Shown here piece after piece: positions 57,657-64,000 of a stretch of 64,000 bases of DNA. Source of the DNA: Christensenellaceae bacterium Phil7 (GTDB lineage: Bacteria; Bacillota; Clostridia; Christensenellales; CAG-138); assembly GCA_001940845.1 (NCBI GenBank), contig MSGV01000029.1, forward strand, positions 1 through 64,000. The letters run 5' to 3'. Both the position numbers and the translations under genes were made by a program. The notes beneath the pieces were generated by a model that had not been told where the DNA came from, ran no database searches, and saw only the letters and a program-made list of their open reading frames with translations. Position 1 is the stretch's first letter, and each line of letters begins with the position of its first letter.

Positions 57657-58949
57657 CTATTCTTCGCAGAAATACCTCATTACAAGCTCGTTAATCGATG
57701 ATTGATCCTTTACGCCCATTGTTTCCCTGCAAGAGTGCATTGCAAGCATAGGCACACCAATATCGGCTGTGCTCATTCCAAGCTGCGATGCTGCAAAAGA
57801 TCCCAGGGTCCCGCCTCCCCGCATATCCGGGCGATTCATGTAGCGTTGATATGCAATATCATACTTTTTACAAATACCTTCTATGAGACCTATGCCCACC
57901 GCCTCGGTCGCATAGCGCTGCTCATAATTCATCTTGAGCGTAACACCTCCGTTCATAACGGCATTGCAGGAATTATCCGCGAGCTCCGTATGATTCGGAT
58001 GCTTTGCGTGGGCAACATCGCATGAAAGCATGAATCCCGATGTCAAAGAGTCTATGTATTCAGAACGTGTCGCATTGAAACAGCAGGCAATCTTTTCAAG
58101 CATCATACCCAGCGTTGCGCTATCAGCCCCCTGCTTTGTTCCCGAGCCGACTTCTTCGTTATCAAATAACACCGCCGCTGTTATCCCATGTACCCTATTA
58201 CACTGCGCAATGCCAGTCAATACAGCAAATGCAGATGTAATATTATCAAGCCTCGGCGAAGATAAAATACCCTCATCCATACCGACAAGCACTGGTTTCT
58301 CCGCATTATAGAGGCAGAGGTCATAGCTCAGAATGTCATCAACCTCAACTTCCATCAATTCAGCAAGCTTTTTAACAAAATAGCCGTCCTGATTGAATTC
58401 CTTACTTACCGACTCGACAATTGGAAGCATGTCCTTATTAGGGTTGAGCTCTACACCCTTATTGACATTGCGATTCATGTGTATTGCAAGATTCGGTATG
58501 GTAGCAATAGGCCTCTTGAAATCCACAAGCCTACGCTCTGGCCCGAGCACAGAGTCAGTCTTTAATGCTGCAACACCTGCTGCGCTCAAAGGCCGATCCA
58601 GCCAGGTATTATGTATCATTCCGCCATACGGCTCAATGCTGAGCTTCAAACAGTTGCCGGCAACCTGCTCCGGATCAGGCTTAATATAATAGCATGGCCA
58701 ATCGGTATGGCATGCCGCCAGCCTAAAGCCTTCACCCGGCATATATTCACTGCCTACATGGAAGGCAATCAGCATCGTACCGAAACATTTAACATAGTAG
58801 TTTCCGCCGCGCTCCAGCTTCCATTTTTGATTCTGCCCAAGAGCTTCAAATCCCTCATCGCTCAAAAGGCGCATTGCCTCTTCTGCAGCATGATAGGGAG
58901 AAACCGCTTTCTCAATAAAAGAAATAAGAGCGTTAATATCGTTTTTCAT
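57657..58949 (-). CDS. M18 family aspartyl aminopeptidase
   Basis: A zinc aminopeptidase of the M18 family that removes acidic N-terminal residues; cytoplasmic, tetrahedral assemblies. Metal ligands are seen in AACHTDWP, SPRLDNITS, FDNEEVGSGTKQGADS and, near the end, MLAMHSCRETMG. RGGGTLGSFAASQLG completes the active-site region. Length 430 is typical. AAGGAGCATTTC precedes the start. It is a single-gene unit with its own terminator. Confidence 0.95.
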   Translation of the reverse strand: MKNDINALISFIEKAVSPYHAAEEAMRLLSDEGFEALGQNQKWKLERGGNYYVKCFGTMLIAFHVGSEYMPGEGFRLAACHTDWPCYYIKPDPEQVAGNCLKLSIEPYGGMIHNTWLDRPLSAAGVAALKTDSVLGPERRLVDFKRPIATIPNLAIHMNRNVNKGVELNPNKDMLPIVESVSKEFNQDGYFVKKLAELMEVEVDDILSYDLCLYNAEKPVLVGMDEGILSSPRLDNITSAFAVLTGIAQCNRVHGITAAVLFDNEEVGSGTKQGADSATLGMMLEKIACCFNATRSEYIDSLTSGFMLSCDVAHAKHPNHTELADNSCNAVMNGGVTLKMNYEQRYATEAVGIGLIEGICKKYDIAYQRYMNRPDMRGGGTLGSFAASQLGMSTADIGVPMLAMHSCRETMGVKDQSSINELVMRYFCEE

Positions 58950-59137
58950 GAAATGCTCCTTGTTTTTGTTTAACGGAAATGCTGATTAGATTTTAATCTG
59001 CAATTTCGTTCATTTATTTAAATTATATCCATACCGAATGTTAAAGTCAATATCTCTGCTGCCTGCTGTTCAATAACATAAATCTATTTAAGGCGTTTCA
59101 AATCATAGCAAATCACAGTTCCTAAATCTTCGAAAAT

Positions 59138-59176
59138 TCTCCGGCTGCCGCATTTAGCAACCGGAGAGCGTTTTTT
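59138..59176 (-). terminator. Terminator between the PPOX-fold gene and the M18 gene
   Basis: TCTCCGG and CCGGAGA form a 7-pair stem, with an inner TGC/GCA pair, 165 bases past the PPOX stop. A T6 run follows on the plus strand and ATTTT on the minus strand, so it may work in both directions; only the minus strand has an upstream gene. The rest of the 383-base gap 58950-59332 shows no gene. Confidence 0.6.
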
Positions 59177-59332
59177 CAAGAGCTTTCATATCCATGCCCT
59201 TTTATAAACCCTACATGGAACAATAGACTGCAAAAGTTCCGCAGCATAGAAAAGGATACCCTTTCCGCAAAATGTCTCACTTTTTTGTTTTTTAGCGTTA
59301 TCCGGAACACCAAACAAATCAGATGTTATACA

Positions 59333-59761
59333 TTAAACCGTAAAATCTATTTCGTACTTCATTCCGTGAGATATCAGAAATCCATGCGTAAGATTGATGC
59401 ATAAAATTATTGTATTAATATCATCAAAGTCATTGTGCCCGTTATAAATCCAATCCGCAAAAGTCGTTCTCATCTTTTTCGCTATTGAGCTATTTTCTTC
59501 TTTACCAAAATAGCCCAAATTAATCGCATTTCCTTGTGCGATAAACCAATCTCCTGCGATCGCAACAGTAGAATTTTGGGCAATTTGCTTCATTTTATTT
59601 GAAAGTGCATGTGTAAGAATATAAAATGAATTATTCTCATAAAAAGCGTTTACATTGCGAACATACGGAACATTATCAACCGTCGTTGCTAACGCAATCA
59701 CGCTATCTTTCCCAAATCTTTCAATTAAAATGGCTTCTGCTTCTTTCGTCAATTTTTGCAC
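59333..59761 (-). CDS. Pyridoxamine 5'-phosphate oxidase-fold protein
   Basis: The 142-residue product has the split-barrel flavin-binding pattern of small PPOX-family proteins: SVIALATTVDNVPYVRNVNAFYENNSFYILTH and KMKQIAQNSTVAIAGDWF. Such proteins bind FMN or F420 and reduce or oxidise unknown substrates. The start is a GTG (complement of 59759-59761) behind GGAGG at 8 bases. It is a single gene. Confidence 0.88.
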   Translation of the reverse strand: MQKLTKEAEAILIERFGKDSVIALATTVDNVPYVRNVNAFYENNSFYILTHALSNKMKQIAQNSTVAIAGDWFIAQGNAINLGYFGKEENSSIAKKMRTTFADWIYNGHNDFDDINTIILCINLTHGFLISHGMKYEIDFTV

Positions 59762-59919
59762 CGTTTTTCCTCCATATTCTTGAGAATTATTATTCTTGCT
59801 AGTTTAGCAGCTCACAACTTACCTGCTTCAACAATATGCAGAATTATAAAATCATGTTTTTTTCGAAAACACCTTTGCTTTTACAACAACGAGTGCTTTC
59901 ATCCCAGCATATTTGAACA

Positions 59920-60001
59920 CAAAAGCATTAAAATTCTTTGCAGTTCCAACTGACACAATAAGCGAAAAATCCAGTATTTGCAACGTTTTTTAATGCTTTT
60001 G
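59920..60001. repeat. Long-spaced perfect inverted repeat, 14 bp arms
   Basis: CAAAAGCATTAAAA (59920-59933) and TTTTAATGCTTTTG (59988-60001) are exact inverted copies 54 bases apart, and the arms can extend imperfectly through TTGCA/TGCAA. The unit of 82 bases lies in the gap 59762-60025, where no gene is seen. It might be a large RNA hairpin ending the upstream operon or a relic of a small mobile element. Confidence 0.5.
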
Positions 60002-60025
60002 CGATTCAAATCAAAATGCTATTTT

Positions 60026-60292
60026 TTAATCCTTTTCGTCATTGATCTCTGCTTTCGGTTTTTCCCAGAGATTTATGATTGTCAATATCGAGCTCACGAT
60101 ACTGATAACTGCGGTTACGGCGAATACGCCCTTTGATATATCAGATGTCATAAAATCCATCGCATCATTGAATTTATCAATGACAAAGCATACGATAACA
60201 AGGATAGAAAACAGCATCGAAGCATGTGCGAAAAGCCTGTTTATCACCTTTCTTGCACGATTTTCATTATTGCCAGATTCATTATTCTTCAT
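60026..60292 (-). CDS. Small two-helix membrane protein
   Basis: The 88-residue protein has an N-terminal charged stretch and two hydrophobic segments (about 22-38, ASMLLFSILV-type, and 54-76, GVFAVTAVISIVSSILTII), then a charged tail. No family is recognised. The start at 60292 follows GAGGAGG at 8 bases and comes 13 bases after the phosphodiester glycosidase stop, so the two are likely cotranscribed. The longer ORF start is rejected. Confidence 0.65.
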   Translation of the reverse strand: MKNNESGNNENRARKVINRLFAHASMLFSILVIVCFVIDKFNDAMDFMTSDISKGVFAVTAVISIVSSILTIINLWEKPKAEINDEKD

Positions 60293-60305
60293 AATATTAT
60301 CCTCC

Positions 60306-61346
60306 TCACTGTGCATCCGGTTCTGCTATATAGAGGATGTCCGTATTGGCCCTTCCACCATCGCAGGGTTTGGAATACAGGTCACCATCATACCACATCA
60401 TTGCAGTCATGCCCCCATCAAGGTTATAGGCGTCGGTGCATCCCAGATCATACATGAGCTTTGAAAGCTCAACCATGGTCATGCCATATGAATAGCCTGT
60501 TGTCCTTCCATCTACAACGACCAAGCAATAGTGACCCGGTTCATAGTAACCCAGTGCGCACCTGGGATGCCTATCGGCAACATAATCGTTGCAATTGAAT
60601 CCCTCTGTCCGAGGTTGTCCATTCTCCAAAAGGATCGGACCAAAGCTCCATGCATGAAGCGGATAATTTGCATAGATTGCATCGAGATCCACCTGCCCTG
60701 CATAATAAGTTCCCATGGTTCCATCGCGATAGAGCACGCAAACATCCTGTTCCTCACTTAGCCTATCACGATAGAGTGTTCCATTTCTAATTACCAGACC
60801 TTTTTTCTTAAACATCCAGTAATCGCCTGATCCGGCCAATATCGCCCCAGTACGCTCCGCCATAGCCTCAACTCTCTCCTTGTTGTTCGAAGATTCTGCA
60901 TTTTCGCAGCGGAAGCTATTGATATCCTGAATGTATATGTCTGCAACATAATAGGCAACGAGATAGCCGTTCACCATTTTGCTGTAGCTTGAAAGCTCAA
61001 TGCAAACATCCTTGCTGCGATAGCCATTTTCATCCCGAATAATCTCACCATCGGTAAACTTATCCGCGAATTTATTTCCAAGAAGACCGGTTGCTTCGAT
61101 AGTTGGCGCAGGCGTTTCACCTGTTTCCGAATCCGGCGTAGGCTCAGTTGGCTGAGCTGAATCGGATGTTATTGGTGCCGGCGTAGCCAATACCTGCGGA
61201 TTGGGTGTTGGAAGAACCGTTCCTTGATTGTACTTTCCGGGTTTTGCATGATGAAACCATGCAAACGTCAAAATTATGATTGCGAAAACGAGCACATCCG
61301 CAGCTATCGTCACCGCAACCTTTCCTGCATTATTTTTGAATTTCAT
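60306..61346 (-). CDS. Membrane-anchored phosphodiester glycosidase (NAGPA domain)
   Basis: One N-terminal membrane helix (about 10-31) is followed by a Thr/Pro-rich linker (about 40-85) and a NAGPA domain with DGRTTGYSYGMTMVELSKLM and NLDGGMTAMMWYDG, the signature of phosphodiester alpha-GlcNAcase type enzymes. Bacterial members cleave sugar phosphodiesters on wall polymers or glycoconjugates outside the membrane. The natural substrate is unknown. Length 346. Start at 61346 follows GAGGG; the track start lies 45 bases upstream without a good site. It precedes the small membrane protein gene. Confidence 0.85.
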   Translation of the reverse strand: MKFKNNAGKVAVTIAADVLVFAIIILTFAWFHHAKPGKYNQGTVLPTPNPQVLATPAPITSDSAQPTEPTPDSETGETPAPTIEATGLLGNKFADKFTDGEIIRDENGYRSKDVCIELSSYSKMVNGYLVAYYVADIYIQDINSFRCENAESSNNKERVEAMAERTGAILAGSGDYWMFKKKGLVIRNGTLYRDRLSEEQDVCVLYRDGTMGTYYAGQVDLDAIYANYPLHAWSFGPILLENGQPRTEGFNCNDYVADRHPRCALGYYEPGHYCLVVVDGRTTGYSYGMTMVELSKLMYDLGCTDAYNLDGGMTAMMWYDGDLYSKPCDGGRANTDILYIAEPDAQ

Positions 61347-61446
61347 ATTTTTACCCTCTTTCCGTATTTTATTTGCTACAATGCTGATCAATGAGCCGTT
61401 TATTATCGACCCTAGTATTCATTGATAGAAGCATATCGTGCAAGCC

Positions 61447-62505
61447 TCACTTTTCCTTAAATACAAATTTCCTCTGGCAAATGAAATTTATCGGATAAAT
61501 TATAAGCTGTGCGAGGATCTGCGCAATCCACATAGGCATGACCAAAGTCATAATCTGCAGAAGCACATAGTTAAATGCAAGCATTATAGCTGCAAGCACA
61601 TAATACTTCCATACACTGCCCATCGACTCGCTTTCAAATACGACCTTGCAATTCAGAATGTAGTTTAAAACAGAGCTCACAATTCGTGCAATTATCAATG
61701 CAGGCAGCTTCGGTTCAAGCGCAAGTCCGAACAGGCTGAATGTACCATTAACCGAGAAATGCCCGAATACGCCGGTCAATACAAGCAGCAGTACATAATC
61801 GACCACCCAGCTTATGAATGACGAAGCAACGAATCCAAATATCATCTTATAGATGCGCCATGAATCCTTGAGCGTATTGAAATGAGATGTCTCATTCTTA
61901 TTCAAATAGACCGTCTCAATTGTAACTTCATGGATCGGAATATGCTTTTTTGTACAGATGAGCAACTGATTTATCTCATACTCATAGCGTTCACCCTTTA
62001 TCTGAAGCATTTCATCCAACAGATCGGTTGAAAATGCGCGAAGCCCAGTTTGAGTATCATATACCCTTACTCCGGTCGAAACAGCAAAGACACCGCGGGT
62101 TATCGTATTTCCAATCCTGCTCCTCAGCGGCACATTGCCCTTGAAAGCACGGCTGCCAAGCACAAGCGAATCGCGATGCATAGACCACTCCCGGCTGACA
62201 TTTTCAACATCCCTGATTAGATGCTGACCATCGGCATCGACTGTAACAATACCCTCATCGACAAAGTCCTGTGCATTGACCCACTCAAATGCGGTTTTCA
62301 TAGCACGTCCTTTGCCCTTATTCACTTCATGGTGGATTAGCTTTATCCTATCTCCCATAGTTTCAAGCCTTGAGAAGATCGACTGCTTATCCGCCGAGCT
62401 GCCGTCATCGACTATAACCAGCAGATAATCGGTTTCGGCAATAAAATCTTCTGCAAGCTTGATGAGTTTTTCATCCGGCTCATAGGCCGGTATCACTGCT
62501 ATCAT
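61447..62505 (-). CDS. Family 2 glycosyltransferase fused to a GtrA-like membrane domain
   Basis: The N-terminal about 210 residues are a GT2 (GT-A fold): VIPAYEPDEKL, IVDDGSSADKQ, KGKGRAMKTAFEW and VDADGQH, the DxD-type metal site, close to dolichyl-phosphate mannose/glucose synthases. The C-terminal 130 residues hold four membrane helices with SSFISWVVDYVLLLVL and the LNYILNCKVVFES motif of GtrA proteins, which flip or hold lipid-linked sugars. Together they may make and present polyprenyl-phosphate sugar for surface glycans. Start at 62505 follows GGAG; 62520 is an alternative. Confidence 0.92.
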   Translation of the reverse strand: MIAVIPAYEPDEKLIKLAEDFIAETDYLLVIVDDGSSADKQSIFSRLETMGDRIKLIHHEVNKGKGRAMKTAFEWVNAQDFVDEGIVTVDADGQHLIRDVENVSREWSMHRDSLVLGSRAFKGNVPLRSRIGNTITRGVFAVSTGVRVYDTQTGLRAFSTDLLDEMLQIKGERYEYEINQLLICTKKHIPIHEVTIETVYLNKNETSHFNTLKDSWRIYKMIFGFVASSFISWVVDYVLLLVLTGVFGHFSVNGTFSLFGLALEPKLPALIIARIVSSVLNYILNCKVVFESESMGSVWKYYVLAAIMLAFNYVLLQIMTLVMPMWIAQILAQLIIYPINFICQRKFVFKEK

Positions 62506-62817
62506 TTTGACTCCGTTCATTCCGCAATAAGCAGACCACTGCTTACTTTAGCGGCAGTTTTCAATGATTATTGTGGATTATTTTTGGACCCACGCTTTAG
62601 ATTATAGCATATTTATGCTCAAGATGGAATAACCCAAAGAGCATTTTCTATCAAAATGCGAAATTTAACAAAGCAGACACAATTCGCCCTCTATTTAATA
62701 TATAGTCGAAATATTTGCTTTATTTCTTGAAAAATCAACCATGCCTATTTATGCCGACACGGTTGATGTTATATTATTTTCACCTTATTTATGTTCTCAT
62801 ATTCGGATAGATTTATT

Positions 62818-64000
62818 CTACCCTAAATCATCTGTAAGACTAGGCGTAGGCTTTTCCGGTTCCTGGGTTACAACCGGTTCGGTGGGCGTTGGAGTCTCAT
62901 CGGGCTCGGTAGGCTCCGGGGTTGAAGTATCAACGGGTACATCGGTTGCGGGAGCATCGGTAACCGGTTCGCCTGTAGGCAATTCCGGCGTTGGCTTATC
63001 TGCGGGAGGAGTCTGGCTGCCAATCGGAGGATTTGCGGTCGGATACGGAGGAGCCGACGTTGGCTTATCCCATCCTCCTCCACCCGGAGGCATAGTTGGT
63101 CTAATAGCCGGAGTTGGGTTTGCCGGCCTTGAACCAGGGATTATCGTTGCATTGGGATCACGCGTATTCAAAGGTAACGAGCTATTGTTAACCTTATTTC
63201 CTCCTTGATTTATAAATGGAGTGGGGGTTGCATCCAAATCGACTCTGCCGGACAAATCTCCCGTAGGATTGTTGTTCGGTATCGGCGTTGCAAGAGGATT
63301 CCAATTATTATTTCCTGTTGCCACAGGCGGGTTTGTGTTATTGTCATTTGGAGCGGTCGTCCCTCTGTTATTTCCGGCAATAATGATTATTATCGCTGCT
63401 GCTATAAAAATTATTGCCAGTACCAGCGCGTACCAAGGACTTTCATGTATCTCCGGTATACGCTTACCCTTAAAGCTTCCAATCGCAGATGCCCCGTCAC
63501 GACCGACCTCCATAATCATTGCCGAAAATCCACCGATATCTGCGCTCGAATCGGCAGCACACACTGCTTCTGTAAGCTTATCGATGCGTTCAGCAGCCGA
63601 GATTGGCAACTCAAGAATAGAAAGCAGCTCATTATCGCTCAGAGTATCGCAAACAGCGCTTGAACACAACAGCAGCACATCACCTTGATCAAATTTCTCA
63701 TCTTCATATACCGGCAGATCCAGATTTTGCTTGTCCGCATACCCAATGTATCTGGAATAGCATTGCTGATGAGCATTATCAGCATCCTCATACTGACAAT
63801 GTTCATCCGTAAGCCTCTTAAGCTTTCCATAGTGCATTAAAAATGCCGCACAACCTCCAAGATTGGTCACTGCGAGTTTATTTCCATGAATTACAGCGGA
63901 AACCGCAGTGCATCCGCTAGTTTCATTTACAAAAGCTTTTTCATTTGCGGAAACAATTGCATCGTACATCGCATTTTTTCTTCGTACAAATGAATCCTTT
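62818..64000 (-). CDS. Degenerate PPM (PP2C)-type phosphatase-like membrane protein, 5' end off the window
   Basis: The gene is open to the right edge, so its N-terminus is missing. The visible part aligns with the C-terminal half of PrpC/Stp-like phosphatases: SGCTAVSAVIHGNKLAVTNLGG and DQGDVLLLCSSAVCD. Key metal sites are altered: GDSR is GGCA, SDG is SSA, and the final DN motif is not recognisable. It is then followed by one membrane helix (YALVLAIIFIAAAIIIIIAG) and a Thr/Pro-rich tail of about 165 residues. I infer a pseudophosphatase with an outward tail, perhaps a wall sensor; the missing N-terminal half could hold further changes. The gap 62521-62817 shows no gene. Confidence 0.75.
   Translation of the reverse strand, partial: KDSFVRRKNAMYDAIVSANEKAFVNETSGCTAVSAVIHGNKLAVTNLGGCAAFLMHYGKLKRLTDEHCQYEDADNAHQQCYSRYIGYADKQNLDLPVYEDEKFDQGDVLLLCSSAVCDTLSDNELLSILELPISAAERIDKLTEAVCAADSSADIGGFSAMIMEVGRDGASAIGSFKGKRIPEIHESPWYALVLAIIFIAAAIIIIIAGNNRGTTAPNDNNTNPPVATGNNNWNPLATPIPNNNPTGDLSGRVDLDATPTPFINQGGNKVNNSSLPLNTRDPNATIIPGSRPANPTPAIRPTMPPGGGGWDKPTSAPPYPTANPPIGSQTPPADKPTPELPTGEPVTDAPATDVPVDTSTPEPTEPDETPTPTEPVVTQEPEKPTPSLTDDLG

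Noticed and set aside
62741-63208. Gly/Val/Ser-rich plus-strand ORF of 155 codons
   Set aside because: Antisense of the Thr/Pro-rich tail of the PPM-like protein; repetitive composition explains the open frame.

Overview
The window reads as chromosomal DNA of an endospore-forming, anaerobic-type member of the Clostridia (Bacillota). The main reasons are the gene order pyrH-frr-uppS-cdsA-dxr-rseP, a low-GC Gram-positive style dcw cluster opening with mraZ-rsmH, a MurE with the meso-diaminopimelate DNPR signature, the sporulation pair yabP-yabQ, a YabN-type MazG next to HU, a dockerin-bearing secreted protein and a two-carboxylate (probably Na+-type) ATP synthase c-subunit. Codon use and base composition look even throughout. 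I see no insertion sequence, prophage, CRISPR array, rRNA or tRNA. The lineage below class level is inference.

Layout. (1) 246-5818, + strand: UMP kinase, ribosome recycling factor, a tiny PASTA-like protein coupled to frr, then isoprenoid and phospholipid genes (uppS, cdsA, dxr) and the site-2 protease rseP. (2) 5819-8083: a Cu/Zn SOD-like gene (-), radC (+) and maf (-), the last two overlapping tail to tail. (3) 8182-22048, +: the dcw cluster mraZ, rsmH, ftsL-like, a PASTA-bearing class B PBP, murE, mraY, murD, ftsW, divIB, ftsA, ftsZ, lacking murF, murG, murC, murB and ddl. (4) 22183-26300: an alpha/beta hydrolase (+), then ferredoxin, HU, YabN/MazG and an SDR reductase (-). (5) 26394-33359, +: a full F-type ATP synthase operon with an AtpI-like first gene and an epsilon subunit lacking its C-terminal domain. 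(6) 33471-38727: a QueG-like Fe-S protein, yabP-yabQ behind a sigma-E-like promoter, a lipoprotein, an L,D-transpeptidase, an APH-fold protein and a small zinc-ribbon protein. (7) 38979-64000, almost all - strand: a DUF4129 protein and a 5'-truncated DUF58 gene, a secreted clan-CD-like peptidase with dockerin, thiI and its cysteine desulfurase, PBP1A, an operon of methyltransferase-hslO-TPR-RNA methyltransferase, a D,D-carboxypeptidase, a Na/Pi cotransporter, an M18 aminopeptidase, a PPOX-fold protein, and a surface-type group (small membrane protein, phosphodiester glycosidase, GT2-GtrA glycosyltransferase, degenerate PPM phosphatase-like protein cut by the window edge).

Functionally much of the window serves the cell envelope. 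UppS, DXR and CdsA feed undecaprenyl and phospholipid supply; MurE, MraY and MurD make lipid-linked precursor; FtsW, the class B PBP, PBP1A, the L,D-transpeptidase and the carboxypeptidase polymerise and trim peptidoglycan; FtsA, FtsZ, DivIB and FtsL position the work. Many promoters follow a TTGnnn-17-TATAAT pattern, several with a TGn extension of the -10 box.

I did not find a clear new multi-gene system. The best candidates for a second look are the PASTA-like microprotein after frr, the two-carboxylate c-ring with tail-less epsilon, the degenerate PPM phosphatase-like membrane protein, the dockerin peptidase behind a consensus promoter, the beheaded DUF58 gene, and a promoter built into a terminator hairpin at about 57.57 kb.
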